Source: an uncultured Phascolarctobacterium sp. (GTDB taxonomy: Bacteria > Bacillota > Negativicutes > Acidaminococcales > Acidaminococcaceae). From it: a stretch of DNA of 64,000 nucleotides. The DNA is taken from positions 62,001 through 126,000 of the forward strand of contig NZ_CAKPTG010000006.1 of the NCBI RefSeq assembly GCF_934190775.1, written 5' to 3'. The notes below the pieces were generated by a model. It did no database searches. It had not been told where the DNA came from and was given only the letters and a program-made list of their open reading frames with translations. Made by a program: the position numbers and the translations under genes. Shown piece by piece: positions 1 through 9,033 of this stretch; the first letter of the stretch is position 1, and every line of letters starts with the position of its first letter.

Positions 1-1019
1 TATGCCTGTTCCGCTCTGACATCAATAGCCGCAGCTTCCGCATCCGTCATATATTCCGGCTTAATGTCACGTCCCATATGGTTCAGCATCTTTCTGTCAC
101 TGCGAATCGTAGCGCAGGCCACAGTCGTCAGCATATTGCCGGTAATAGTAGCAGATGCACCAGCCTTAAACGCTGTTTCACCATCATTAGTCAGCAACGC
201 ACGGCCAGCGCCTAGGCGTATGTTGGCCAGCGGATTGATATAACGGAAGAAGGCCACAGTACGCAGGATATCCGCCTCACTCAGACTTGGCAGATGCTCC
301 AGCGGCGTACCGGGAATCGGCATCAGCGCATTCAGAGGAATAGAATCAATGCCCAGCTCAGCAAGGCTGATAGCCATATCCAGACGGTCCTCCCAGGTTT
401 CGCCCATACCGATAATACCGCCGGAGCAGGCGCACATGCCCTCCTCCTTGACCATCTTCAGCGTATTGATTTTCATATCGTAGGTATGGGTAGTGCAGAT
501 ATTGGGGAAGTTGCGCTTAGAGGTTTCAATGTTATGATGATAGCTGGTGACACCGGCCTCATGCAGACGATGCAGCTGCTCACGGGAAAGGAAGCCCATG
601 GAAGCGCACAGGTCTATCTTCAAATCACGGTGCATAGTTTCATACGCATGAATAGCCTTGTCAAATTCCTCGCCGGTCAGCGCCTTGCCTGCAGTTACAA
701 TGGAAAAGCGGTGCACGCCTTCCTCCTGGTTCAGGCGTGCCAGCTTCACGATATCCTCCTCCGGCAGGAAGCTGTAAACCTCGCAATCGGTGTGGTTATG
801 TGCGGACTGCGCGCAAAATTTGCAGTTTTCCGGACAGCGGCCGCTGCGCCCGTTGATTATGGAGCACAAATCCACGCGCTCACCGACAAAATGCTTACGG
901 ATTTTATCTGCGCCTTCACATAATTCCTGCAGGTCGCAGGTCAGAAAGGCCTTTAAATCGTCCTGACGTGTCAATCTTCTGCCATCAATAATTTCTTGTG
1001 CTAATGCTTGCGGGTTCAT
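1..1019 (-). CDS. bioB: Biotin synthase, C-terminus outside window
   Basis: Radical-SAM enzyme that inserts sulfur into dethiobiotin, the last step of biotin synthesis. The N-terminal part carries the CxxxCxxC cluster motif in the stretch CPENCKFCAQSAHN, the hallmark of BioB. The later segments YHHNIETS, GGIIGMGE and IPLNALMPIPGTPL also match the family. The start is the ATG at 1019, preceded by an AAAGGAG ribosome site. The 3' end lies beyond position 1, so the gene is partial here; about 340 residues are visible, roughly full family length. It has its own strong promoter upstream, so it is probably the first gene of its transcript. Confidence 0.96.
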   Translation of the reverse strand, partial: MNPQALAQEIIDGRRLTRQDDLKAFLTCDLQELCEGADKIRKHFVGERVDLCSIINGRSGRCPENCKFCAQSAHNHTDCEVYSFLPEEDIVKLARLNQEEGVHRFSIVTAGKALTGEEFDKAIHAYETMHRDLKIDLCASMGFLSREQLHRLHEAGVTSYHHNIETSKRNFPNICTTHTYDMKINTLKMVKEEGMCACSGGIIGMGETWEDRLDMAISLAELGIDSIPLNALMPIPGTPLEHLPSLSEADILRTVAFFRYINPLANIRLGAGRALLTNDGETAFKAGASATITGNMLTTVACATIRSDRKMLNHMGRDIKPEYMTDAEAAAIDVRAEQA

Positions 1020-1082
1020 AATCTCTTCTCCTTTATAACCTATTTACTCGGTAGGTTTATACCGTAAAAAAATAAGTGGTAC

Positions 1083-1120
1083 GTTAACCTTGACGTTTTT
1101 AACGTTCACCATCTGTTAAC
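1083..1120 (-). promoter_or_regulatory. Candidate BirA-type operator for bioB
   Basis: Two GGTTAAC half-sites in the same orientation (GTTAAC cores at 1083-1088 and 1115-1120), the second sitting on the predicted transcription start. Between them is a near-palindrome TGACGTT-TTT-AACGTTCA (1091-1108). Firmicute BirA operators use GTTAAC half-sites as an inverted pair about 22 bp apart. Here the cores are 32 bp apart and read the same way, so the assignment is tentative. Confidence 0.4.
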
Positions 1121-1124
1121 CAAA

Positions 1125-1153
1125 ATTATAGCACAGGATAACCATGAGTGCAA
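1125..1153 (-). promoter_or_regulatory. bioB promoter
   Basis: On the minus strand TTGCAC, a 17-bp spacer and TATAAT, with TGC directly before the -10 box (extended -10). It lies about 105 bp before the bioB start, and the predicted transcription start falls near 1118. Confidence 0.75.
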
Positions 1154-1218
1154 GAAAAGAATCAGCAAAATTTTGCCGCTAAAAATCTTAGACACCAGCT
1201 ACCGGCGAAGCAGCAAGT

Positions 1219-1259
1219 AAAAAGCTACAGCCCAGCGCCTGTCGGCGCCAGGCTGCAGC
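1219..1259 (-). terminator. Rho-independent terminator after the vanZ-like gene
   Basis: A 16-bp stem (with a few G-U pairs), GACA loop and five T residues on the minus strand, 14 bp after the vanZ-like stop codon. Confidence 0.85.
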
Positions 1260-1272
1260 CTGCAATTTTTAA

Positions 1273-1698
1273 TTATCTTCGGCACCACTGCCAGATGCGG
1301 TATTCCAGCCAGGCGCAGAACACACCGCTGAAATCCAGCAACACATCCGACACCCTGCTGGCACGTCCCGGCGAAAAACTTTGAATATATTCGTCCAGCA
1401 CCGCCGCGAACAAAGCCAAAAACAGGATATAGCCGGTTGCTGTGCGATTTGACACGCCCACAGCACTGAAGCTGTGACACAGTAAAAGTCCCAGCAGCGC
1501 AAATTCGCAGAAATGCGCCAGCTTGCGGATATGATGCTCCACATCACCCGTCAGATGGATATCCAGATGCTGCGCCAAAAGCTGCGTCAGCGCAGTCACC
1601 CAGCCGCTAAGCTGGGATGACTGCCGCAGGGGTAGCGACGAATTATAAAAGATTATGCCCACAAAACAGGCAGTTAGTAAAAACCAAAAATACTTCAT
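1273..1698 (-). CDS. VanZ-family membrane protein
   Basis: A 141-residue membrane protein with about four hydrophobic segments. It has the VanZ-family landmarks RKLAHFCEFALLG near residue 58 and DEYIQSFSPGRASRVSDVLLD near residue 102. VanZ relatives are small envelope proteins, some giving low-level teicoplanin resistance; the role here is unknown. The start ATG at 1698 has a GGAG site. It lies 38 bp after folD on the same strand and is followed by a strong terminator, so it likely ends the fhs-folD transcript. Confidence 0.85.
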   Translation of the reverse strand: MKYFWFLLTACFVGIIFYNSSLPLRQSSQLSGWVTALTQLLAQHLDIHLTGDVEHHIRKLAHFCEFALLGLLLCHSFSAVGVSNRTATGYILFLALFAAVLDEYIQSFSPGRASRVSDVLLDFSGVFCAWLEYRIWQWCRR

Positions 1699-1736
1699 AT
1701 AGCTCCATCACTCACTTAATGTGTCTGCAGCCAAAA

Positions 1737-2567
1737 TCAGATATGACGCGTCAGGCACTCCATTACCATCATGTTGCTAACAACACCGATACCGCCCGGC
1801 ACAGGTGTAAAGGCGCTGGCCTTTTCAGCAACAGCAGGATCAACGTCGCCCACCAGCTTGCCGTCCACAGCGTTGATGCCTACGTCCACAATCACAACGC
1901 CCTCTTTAACCATTTCCGGCTTCACAAAGCAGGCCTTGCCCACTGCAGCGACAATAACATCTGCCTGCTGCAAAATCTCCGGCAGGTTGCGTGTACGTGA
2001 ATGACAAATGGTAACCGTAGCATTTTTCTGCAGCAGCAACACGCTCACAGGCTTGCCTACAACATTGCTGCGGCCGATAACAACAACGTTCTTGCCCTCC
2101 AGCTCAATGCCATAGTGCGCCAAAGTTGCCATGCAGGCACGCGGCGTGCAGGCAGCAAAACGACTGCGTCCCATGAACACATCACCAATATTCTGCGGAT
2201 TCAGGCAGTCCACGTCCTTGTTCGGGGAAACTGCTGCGCCCACGTTATCGCTGTTGATATGCTTCGGCATCGGCATCATCGGCATAATACCGGAAACATA
2301 ACGATTACGGTTCAGCTTTTTGATGATGCTGATAACCTCTGCCTCAGGAGTATCAGCAGGGCAGGCGATAACCTTGGCTGCACCGCCCATGCTTTCAATC
2401 AATTTGACCAGTCTGTCCTTATATACGTGAGATGCAGGATCATCACCCACAACTAAAATAGCCAGGGTTACTACCAGGCCTTGCTGCTTAGCAACAGCAA
2501 TCTTTTTTGAAATAGCCTCACGGTAAACATCAGCAACAGGCTTACCCCTCATTAAAACAGTTTCCAT
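1737..2567 (-). CDS. folD: FolD-family methylene-THF dehydrogenase, catalytic residues altered
   Basis: A 276-residue member of the FolD family, which interconverts 5,10-methylene-THF, methenyl-THF and 10-formyl-THF with NAD(P). The Rossmann part is normal: GRSNVVGKPVSVLLLQ near residue 166 and TPVPGGIGVVSNMMVM at the C-terminus. The catalytic half is not. In the YxxxK motif (Y49) the lysine position is Leu53, and the usual QLPLP motif reads MMPMP (97-101), so the conserved Gln is Met. The KDVD aspartates are kept. Family knowledge says these Lys and Gln residues are needed for cyclohydrolase, so it may be dehydrogenase-only or have another role. GAGGTG precedes the ATG. It lies 113 bp downstream of fhs. 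Confidence 0.85.
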   Translation of the reverse strand: METVLMRGKPVADVYREAISKKIAVAKQQGLVVTLAILVVGDDPASHVYKDRLVKLIESMGGAAKVIACPADTPEAEVISIIKKLNRNRYVSGIMPMMPMPKHINSDNVGAAVSPNKDVDCLNPQNIGDVFMGRSRFAACTPRACMATLAHYGIELEGKNVVVIGRSNVVGKPVSVLLLQKNATVTICHSRTRNLPEILQQADVIVAAVGKACFVKPEMVKEGVVIVDVGINAVDGKLVGDVDPAVAEKASAFTPVPGGIGVVSNMMVMECLTRHI

Positions 2568-2680
2568 AGTAAATTCACCTCAAAACAAAACAGATAATTT
2601 ATTATAGATAGAAATTATATTATAGATGACTCTTTATCCTCCGATTTCCTTAAAGGCTGGCGGAAAAGCGTCAGACTTTC

Positions 2681-4351
2681 TTAGAACAAACCGCTGATAA
2701 CGCCATCATCCGTAACGTCAATCTTCTCAGCTGCCGGAACCTTAGGCAGACCAGGCATAGTCATAACATCCCCGGTCAGAACTACGATAAAGCCTGCGCC
2801 TGCTGCAATGCGGCAGTTGCGGATAGTAATCTTGAAGCCGCTCGGACGACCTAAAAGTGCCGGGTCATCAGAGAAGGAATATTGGGTTTTAGCCATGCAG
2901 ATAGGCAGGTTGCCGTAGCCAAGCTCTTCAAATTCCTTAAGAGCCTTATCTGCTTCCTTAGTATAGTTAACGCCGTCAGCGCCATAAATCTCTTTAGCGA
3001 TGGTTTCAATCTTACCCTTCAGGCTCATCTCCAGCGGATAAATCGGCGCGAATTTGCTCTCGCCGCTGTCTGCCAGGGCAATTACTTCCTTAGCAAGGTC
3101 GATACCGCCCTCGCCGCCTTTAGCGAATACGTCGGACAGTGCTACATTAACGCCATGCTTAGCGCAGTGCTCGCGTACTGCTTCCAGCTCTTCAGCAGTA
3201 TCCTGAGCAAAGATGTTGATAGCAACAACGCAGGGAACGCCGAATTTCTTCACGTTTTCGATATGCTTCTCCAGGTTTACGAGACCTTTTTTAACAGCCT
3301 CTACATTCGGAGTCTTCAGCTCAGTTTTCGGTACGCCACCATGCATCTTCAGCGCACGAACGGTAGCAACGATAACAGTTGCGTCCGGCTTCAGGCCAGC
3401 ATAACGGCATTTGATATCGAAGAATTTTTCTGCACCCAGGTCAGCGCCGAAGCCTGCCTCGGTGATAGTGTAATCAGCCAGCTTCATGCCAGTCTGAGTT
3501 GCCATAACGCTGTTGCAGCCATGGGCAATATTAGCAAACGGGCCGCCATGGATAATCGCCGGTACGTTTTCCAGAGTCTGTACCAGGTTCGGCTTAACAG
3601 CATCCTTCAGCAAAGCTGCCATTGCTCCCTGAGCCTTAATCTGGCCTGCGGTAACAGGGTTTCCGTTGTAATCATAAGCAACAATAATTTTTGCCAGACG
3701 CTCCTTGAGGTCGTGCAGGCTGCTTGCCAGGCAAAGAATAGCCATAACCTCGGAAGCAACAGTAATATCAAAGCCATCCTGACGCGGTACGCCATGAGCC
3801 TTGCCGCCCAGGCCTACTACGATGTTACGCAGCTCGCGGTCGTTCATATCTACAACACGCTTCCAGGCAATGCGGCGCGGATCAATATTCAGAGCGTTGC
3901 CCTGTTGGATATGGTTGTCGAGCATTGCTGCCAGCAGCATATGCGCAGAGGTGATAGCATGGAAGTCACCGGTAAAGTGCAGGTTGATATCCTCCATCGG
4001 CACAACCTGGGAATAGCCGCCGCCTGCAGCGCCGCCCTTAATGCCCATGCAGGGGCCAAGGGAAGGCTCACGCAGAGCTACGATAACCTTTTTGCCGAGC
4101 TTAGCCAGGCCCTGTGCCAAACCTACGGTAGTAGTGGACTTGCCTTCGCCAGCCGGTGTCGGGGTGATAGCGGTAACCAGAATCAGCTTACCGTCCTTAT
4201 TTTCTTTCACACGACGGATTAAATCGTAGGACAGCTTTGCTTTATATTTGCCATATAATTCAATATCGTCCTCGCTGATGCCTAATTTGGCAGCAACATC
4301 AGTAATTTTCTGCATTTTTGCCTGTTGGGCAATTTCAATATCGGATAACAT
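2681..4351 (-). CDS. fhs: Formate-tetrahydrofolate ligase
   Basis: A 556-residue enzyme making 10-formyl-THF from formate, THF and ATP in the cytoplasm; it feeds purine synthesis and, in acetogens, the methyl branch. It has the P-loop region TPTPAGEGKSTTTVGLAQGL near residue 65, then EPSLGPCMGIKGGAAGGGYSQ and the C-terminal PGLPKVPAAEKIDV. Length is normal for the family. AGGAGG stands ahead of the ATG at 4351. It is followed by the FolD-family gene on the same strand, a logical one-carbon operon. Confidence 0.98.
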   Translation of the reverse strand: MLSDIEIAQQAKMQKITDVAAKLGISEDDIELYGKYKAKLSYDLIRRVKENKDGKLILVTAITPTPAGEGKSTTTVGLAQGLAKLGKKVIVALREPSLGPCMGIKGGAAGGGYSQVVPMEDINLHFTGDFHAITSAHMLLAAMLDNHIQQGNALNIDPRRIAWKRVVDMNDRELRNIVVGLGGKAHGVPRQDGFDITVASEVMAILCLASSLHDLKERLAKIIVAYDYNGNPVTAGQIKAQGAMAALLKDAVKPNLVQTLENVPAIIHGGPFANIAHGCNSVMATQTGMKLADYTITEAGFGADLGAEKFFDIKCRYAGLKPDATVIVATVRALKMHGGVPKTELKTPNVEAVKKGLVNLEKHIENVKKFGVPCVVAINIFAQDTAEELEAVREHCAKHGVNVALSDVFAKGGEGGIDLAKEVIALADSGESKFAPIYPLEMSLKGKIETIAKEIYGADGVNYTKEADKALKEFEELGYGNLPICMAKTQYSFSDDPALLGRPSGFKITIRNCRIAAGAGFIVVLTGDVMTMPGLPKVPAAEKIDVTDDGVISGLF

Positions 4352-4413
4352 TTTTATCTCCTCCTATTTCATTGCGTAAAAATACAACTGAAAACAAAGT
4401 ATCATATATAGTT

Positions 4414-4447
4414 CTTCCCCGAGCAGCTTTTCTCCTGCCCGGGGAAG
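4414..4447 (-). other. Hairpin between ftsI and fhs
   Basis: The arms CTTCCCCG-G-GCAG and CTGC-T-CGGGGAAG pair around a GAGAAAAG loop. No T tract follows on either strand. It may end the ftsI transcript weakly or form part of the fhs leader. Nothing else is visible in the 115-bp gap, and it does not look like a THF riboswitch. Confidence 0.5.
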
Positions 4448-4466
4448 TAAAATAATACAAAAATTT

Positions 4467-6500
4467 TTAGTTAAACCAAACTTCTACCGTAGTGTTTTCA
4501 AGCACCTCACTGCCAGGTGGCGGCTTCTGCTGCCACGCATGGCCGCTGCCATAAGGTTTCAGCCGCAGCTTATACGGCTCCAGCAGGTCGATAGTATTAC
4601 GCATATCCAGTCCCTTGAAGTCCGGCAGCTTAATTTTACCGTCCGGCAGTCTTTGCAGCACCGGCAGCTGCTTCGGCTTGTTATCAGCCTTCTGGCTGAC
4701 AGTATTCAATTCCTCAAACGAAGGTAAACCCTTACTGTAGACCGGCTGAATCCCCTTCGCTACCAGAATCTGCTGCAGCGTATCGCGGAAGATAGGCGCG
4801 CTGACCTGCGAGCCGTAGAAGGCACCCTTCGGTGTATCCAACATAACGATCATTGCATAGCGCGGTTTATCAGCAGGCACAAAGCCTACGAAGGAAGCAA
4901 TGTACTGACCGGCAGCATAACCGACGCCGCTCTCGGCCCGCTTTTCGGCCGTACCGGTCTTGCCGGCAATGCGGTAGCCCTTAATGGAAGCCGTCTTACC
5001 GCCACCATCGCTTACTACCATTTCCATCATCTCGCGCATCTGGCGAGCAACCTGCTCGGTAATTACATTGCGCACCACTGTCTTCTTGCCTTCCTTGATG
5101 ACAGTTCCGTCAGCTGCCACTATTTTTTTGACGATATACGGCTGTAGTAGCTCGCCGCCGTTGGCAATAGCGCAAATCGCGCGCAGCTCCTGCAGCGGTG
5201 TCACGCCAATGCCCTGGCCAATGGCCATGGTAGCAATATCAGGCTCGTACATATTCTTGGGATTATACAAAATGCCGTTTTCATCACCGGGAAGCTCAAT
5301 GCCGGTGGGTGAGCCAAAGCCAAACTTTTTCGCATAGCTCGTAAGCTTTTCCGCGCCCAGCTGCATACCCAGCTGTACCATACCGGTATTAATCGAAAAC
5401 TTGATAACCGTAGAAAAGGGCACCGTACCCAGGCCCTCGCCGTCCCAGTTATAGATAGTACGGTCAGCAATCTTGATATGACCGTTGTCCTGAATTAGTG
5501 TATCCGGCGTAATAATACCCTCTGTCAGGCCCATACAGCCTACAATCGGCTTAAAAACCGAGCCAGGCTCATAAACCAGTGAAACAGCACGATTCTTCCA
5601 GCTATCCTCACCATATTTGCCAAAATTATTCGGATCAAAGGTTGGACGGCTGACCATACCAAGGATTTCACCCGTATACGGGTCCATGATGATTGCCGCT
5701 GCTCCTTGAGCCTTGGTGCGCTTCATAGCATCATCCATCGCATCCTCCAGCACATACTGGATTTTGCTGTCCAAAGTCAAATAAATCGTCGGCAGCTGCT
5801 CCTGCTGGCGCTGCAAATCCTGCGCAGGCTCATTAAACAGCAGGCCTACCAACCGCTTGCCGTTAGCATCCTTGAGGCACGAATAAAGCGTTTTCTTACC
5901 CTTAAGCAGGTCATCATATACGTGTTCAATACCGGCCAAACCCTTGTCATCCGTACCAACATAGCCGATAACCTGTGCCGCTGCCCGCTTTTTAGTATAG
6001 TAGCGCTTGCTTTCCTGCTCAAAATGCAGGCCAGGCAAATCATTAGCCTTAATAATTTTCTGGATTTGCGCCACTTCCTTGGGATCCATATAACGCTTCA
6101 GCCAAAGATAATTACCGCCGCCACAAAAGTCCTTATAAAGCTTATCAGGATCCCGCTTCAACACCGGCGCCAACAGATCAGCACACAGGCGACGTGCATC
6201 ACGCGGCCCGTGCTCTTTTATTCTGTTCTCGCTATCAACCATCTTCTCTGGGTCCGCATAAAGCGAGCCCGTCATAATGCTCACGGCCAGCTCCTCTCCA
6301 TCGCGATCCATAATGCGCCCACGCGGAGTGCCACGCTCGTAATCTAATGTCATCTGGTATTTGCTCATTTCCTTGTACTTTGCGGCATCTACCACCTGCA
6401 GCCAGACAAGTCGCAAAAATACAAGGAACACTAACAATCCCATCAATAAACACAGGCTAACAAAACGTTTTTGCGCATCCAATAAAGAAAAACGCTTCAC
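4467..6500 (-). CDS. ftsI: Penicillin-binding protein 2 / FtsI-SpoVD type transpeptidase
   Basis: A 677-residue class B penicillin-binding protein that cross-links septal (or spore) peptidoglycan outside the membrane. It has one N-terminal membrane helix (about residues 12-35) and a dimerisation domain. The transpeptidase motifs are SVFK (in EPGSVFKP), SIN and KTGTA. A C-terminal PASTA-like domain begins around residue 610 (LPDFKGLDMRN). PASTA domains favour the SpoVD-like subgroup. I chose the GTG at 6500, 8 bases after GGGAGG, over a GTG nine bases upstream. This start overlaps the ftsW stop as GTGA, implying translational coupling. Confidence 0.93.
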   Translation of the reverse strand: MKRFSLLDAQKRFVSLCLLMGLLVFLVFLRLVWLQVVDAAKYKEMSKYQMTLDYERGTPRGRIMDRDGEELAVSIMTGSLYADPEKMVDSENRIKEHGPRDARRLCADLLAPVLKRDPDKLYKDFCGGGNYLWLKRYMDPKEVAQIQKIIKANDLPGLHFEQESKRYYTKKRAAAQVIGYVGTDDKGLAGIEHVYDDLLKGKKTLYSCLKDANGKRLVGLLFNEPAQDLQRQQEQLPTIYLTLDSKIQYVLEDAMDDAMKRTKAQGAAAIIMDPYTGEILGMVSRPTFDPNNFGKYGEDSWKNRAVSLVYEPGSVFKPIVGCMGLTEGIITPDTLIQDNGHIKIADRTIYNWDGEGLGTVPFSTVIKFSINTGMVQLGMQLGAEKLTSYAKKFGFGSPTGIELPGDENGILYNPKNMYEPDIATMAIGQGIGVTPLQELRAICAIANGGELLQPYIVKKIVAADGTVIKEGKKTVVRNVITEQVARQMREMMEMVVSDGGGKTASIKGYRIAGKTGTAEKRAESGVGYAAGQYIASFVGFVPADKPRYAMIVMLDTPKGAFYGSQVSAPIFRDTLQQILVAKGIQPVYSKGLPSFEELNTVSQKADNKPKQLPVLQRLPDGKIKLPDFKGLDMRNTIDLLEPYKLRLKPYGSGHAWQQKPPPGSEVLENTTVEVWFN

Positions 6501-7693
6501 CGCTGCCACCTCCCGCTACGCACAACGCGCAAATCACTGCGGCGTTTTTCCGGCGGCTCAGCCTCCAGCTTCTGCTGTTTTTCTTCCTCATCATAAACTG
6601 ACAATAGCAAGCCGATTGCTGCCATCGAAATTACCATCGAGGTACCACCATAGCTGATAAAGGTAAGCGGTACACCGATAACCGGCAGCAAACCGCAAAC
6701 CATGGCCATATTGGAAACTGCCTGACCGATAATTAAAAATGTAACACCGACAGCCAGCAAAAAACCAACCTTATCACGTGTATGGAAGGCAATCTTACAA
6801 AAGGCAGCACATAAAAGACAAAACACAAGAAGCAACAGCATAGCACCGATCAAGCCATTTTCCTGACAAAAAATAGCAAAGGCAAAGTCCGTATGCGACT
6901 CCGGCAGGAAAGCAAACTTAGCTGCACCATGTCCCCAGCCAGTACCTGTAAGCCCACCACTGCCAATGGCCTTCAGCGACTGTATCGTCTGATAGCCCCT
7001 ACCCTGAGCGTCAAGCCAGGGATCAAGCCATACCATAAAACGATGCGCACGATACTCTGAAGAAAAAGCCAGAATGCCGCCTCCCACGACACCTAAGATA
7101 CCCATACCGGTCACCCAAAGCATCGGCAGACCAGCAACAACAAACAATCCCATGACCAGAGCCACGATAATTGCTGCCGTTCCCATGTCAGGCTGCCTAT
7201 AAACAAGATAGCCAATAATCAGCGTCGGTATTATTACACACAGGCAATCGCCCATGCGCTGGCTTAATCTTTCCCCCAGCTTCATCACATTGCCCAAATA
7301 TTTCGCAGCTATCATTATCAGCAAAGGCTTAGCTATTTCCGATGGCTGAAGCTTAAGCGGACCGATTTTGAGCCATCGGGCAGCGCCATTATTAACTTCT
7401 CCCACAAACTCAACCGCTATCAGCATGCCCAATACAACAGCCAAAGCCAAGTAAAGCAATTTTTTATTCAACCAAAATTTGTAGCCAAAATAGCGGATAA
7501 TAGCAATTGCTACTATGCCAAGCAACGCATAAACATAATACCAAAGCAGAAAATAAAGACCATCACCAAACATATCCTGTGCCGCCACAAAGCTGGCGCT
7601 GAACACATTTATGCCACCCACTAGCAGCAAAACTCCCACAAGTGCATAAACAGCAATGCAGGGATTGTCCCATAGCAAAAATCTCTTCTTCAT
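6497..7693 (-). CDS. ftsW: FtsW/RodA/SpoVE-family peptidoglycan polymerase
   Basis: A 398-residue SEDS glycosyltransferase with about ten membrane helices. It polymerises lipid II at the septum together with its partner class B PBP, which is the next gene. Diagnostic parts are LQPSEIAKPLLIMIAA (about residue 115), YRQPDMGTA, GRGYQTIQSLKAIGSGG and the C-terminal PVIGVPLTFISYGGTS. Like other members it follows a cytoplasmic N-terminus. It is translationally coupled to ftsI. The pair is not next to other division-cluster (dcw) genes in this window; trmB precedes it by 13 bp. Confidence 0.95.
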   Translation of the reverse strand: MKKRFLLWDNPCIAVYALVGVLLLVGGINVFSASFVAAQDMFGDGLYFLLWYYVYALLGIVAIAIIRYFGYKFWLNKKLLYLALAVVLGMLIAVEFVGEVNNGAARWLKIGPLKLQPSEIAKPLLIMIAAKYLGNVMKLGERLSQRMGDCLCVIIPTLIIGYLVYRQPDMGTAAIIVALVMGLFVVAGLPMLWVTGMGILGVVGGGILAFSSEYRAHRFMVWLDPWLDAQGRGYQTIQSLKAIGSGGLTGTGWGHGAAKFAFLPESHTDFAFAIFCQENGLIGAMLLLLVFCLLCAAFCKIAFHTRDKVGFLLAVGVTFLIIGQAVSNMAMVCGLLPVIGVPLTFISYGGTSMVISMAAIGLLLSVYDEEEKQQKLEAEPPEKRRSDLRVVRSGRWQR

Positions 7694-7706
7694 GGCAAAG
7701 CCTTAC

Positions 7707-8345
7707 TTAAAAAACTACCTCGCAGAAATTAATCGGCGTACCCAGCGCACTGAATTTCTGCTCATATTCTGTCTGTACAGGGTTTTCATATTCAGAATGA
7801 TGCAGGTCATAGCTCAAAGCAATAATCTGCAGGCCGAACTCCTTGAATTCCTCTACGGAAAAATCAAACAGAGCGCGGTTATCTGTTTTAAAGCGCAGGT
7901 GACCACCCTCGCCCAGCAGCTGCTTGTACAGCGCCAGGAAGTTGCGGTGCGTCAGACGGCGTTTAGCATGACGTGCCTTCGGCCAGGGGTCACTGAAGTT
8001 CAGGTACAGCTCCTTGATTTCGCCCGGCTCGAACCAATCCAGCAGGTTTTCGGCATTAGCGCAGATAATCTTGACGTTAGTCAGCTCCTTATCCTTGGCA
8101 GCCTTCGCCGGAAAATAAGCGATATCGTGCTGTGTTTCAATGCCGATAAAGGCTTTATCCGGATACAGCTCAGCCATGCCGATGGTAAAGCGTCCCTTGC
8201 CACAGCCAATTTCCAGGCACAGGCGCTTGCCCGGGAACATCTCCTGCCAATGTCCCTTAAACTTATCAATATCATGTAGGAAAACGTATTCTCCCTGCAC
8301 TTCCTTCATTGCTTCTTCAATCCACGGTTTTTTTCTTAAGCGCAT
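7707..8345 (-). CDS. trmB: tRNA (guanine-N7)-methyltransferase
   Basis: A 212-residue SAM-dependent enzyme that methylates G46 in the tRNA variable loop. Motif I is LEIGCGKGRFTI near residue 43. The family signature LYLNFSDPWPKARHAKRRLT is near residue 113, and the C-terminal part has the typical TEYEQKF. Length is normal. The ATG has GAGG upstream. It is the first gene of a trmB-ftsW-ftsI run. Confidence 0.97.
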   Translation of the reverse strand: MRLRKKPWIEEAMKEVQGEYVFLHDIDKFKGHWQEMFPGKRLCLEIGCGKGRFTIGMAELYPDKAFIGIETQHDIAYFPAKAAKDKELTNVKIICANAENLLDWFEPGEIKELYLNFSDPWPKARHAKRRLTHRNFLALYKQLLGEGGHLRFKTDNRALFDFSVEEFKEFGLQIIALSYDLHHSEYENPVQTEYEQKFSALGTPINFCEVVF

Positions 8346-8422
8346 AGTCAGACCTCACATAAAAATATTTTCTCAATTATCTATTATACAACAAAACTTC
8401 TTATGGTGTAAAAAAGAATTAC

Positions 8423-8459
8423 AAAAAAGCCGGTAGTATAAAATTGCTACACTACCGGC
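8423..8459 (-). terminator. Terminator after the DUF697 gene
   Basis: The GCCGGTAGT / ACTACCGGC stem is followed by TTTTTT on the minus strand. It stands between the DUF697 gene and trmB, separating the two transcripts. Confidence 0.8.
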
Positions 8460-8472
8460 ATAAGCATCAGTC

Positions 8473-9033
8473 TCAGTCCTTTTTCAAAAAGTCCTTTACC
8501 TTCCGCAGCATTTCCTCTGCCTTCTGATTGGCCGGGGAAGCATCATCCACATCAAAGCGGCGGCTTTCATCACCCAGCGGCTTATCCTTGCAGGCCATGT
8601 TCTTCAGCTCGCCCAGCATTTTGATGCCTTCAATGCGCGCCTCCTCATAGGTAGACTTAAAGGCCGACAAATCCTCCGGGCAGCCTGCTGCCAGCCAGGC
8701 ATTCGCCACCTTGCCCACAGCATAGGTCACCGACATACCAACAGGAATCTGCACCGGCGCAAAGGGAATCAGCGTTGCCAGCGTCTGCCCTACAAAAGCA
8801 CCGCCCAATGAACCCAAAAGTCCCAGCACAGCGCTTTCGGAAAGCTTGATGCCGCGCAGCTTGGCCAGGCGGGTAATCATATAAACCTCATTGGCCATCA
8901 GCGTCATCGTACCTACTACCGGAGCAACTACAATCACACCGGCGCGGGCAGCAGCCCAACGGCAGATATCCTCTGCCTCCTTATCCGTATCAACAGCATA
9001 TTTCATTTTATGCTCATCTAAGCATTCTGTCAT
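8473..9033 (-). CDS. DUF697 (YcjF-like) membrane protein
   Basis: A 186-residue protein with a helical N-terminus, a central hydrophobic glycine-rich stretch (about residues 30-105, including GLLGSLGGAFVGQTLATLIP) and a charged C-terminus. The pattern fits DUF697, a domain found next to dynamin-like or Era-type GTPases, but no GTPase gene is adjacent here. The ATG at 9033 was chosen because GGGGTG lies 7 bases upstream; an earlier in-frame ATG at 9048 overlaps that site. Function unknown. Confidence 0.65.
   Translation of the reverse strand: MTECLDEHKMKYAVDTDKEAEDICRWAAARAGVIVVAPVVGTMTLMANEVYMITRLAKLRGIKLSESAVLGLLGSLGGAFVGQTLATLIPFAPVQIPVGMSVTYAVGKVANAWLAAGCPEDLSAFKSTYEEARIEGIKMLGELKNMACKDKPLGDESRRFDVDDASPANQKAEEMLRKVKDFLKKD

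Noticed and set aside
2882..4222. 446-codon open frame on the plus strand
   Set aside because: It lies fully antisense to fhs, has no ribosome site or recognisable domain, and is explained by codon bias of the real gene.
4352..4466. Possible THF riboswitch before fhs
   Set aside because: Only a simple hairpin is seen; the conserved THF-riboswitch core could not be recognised.
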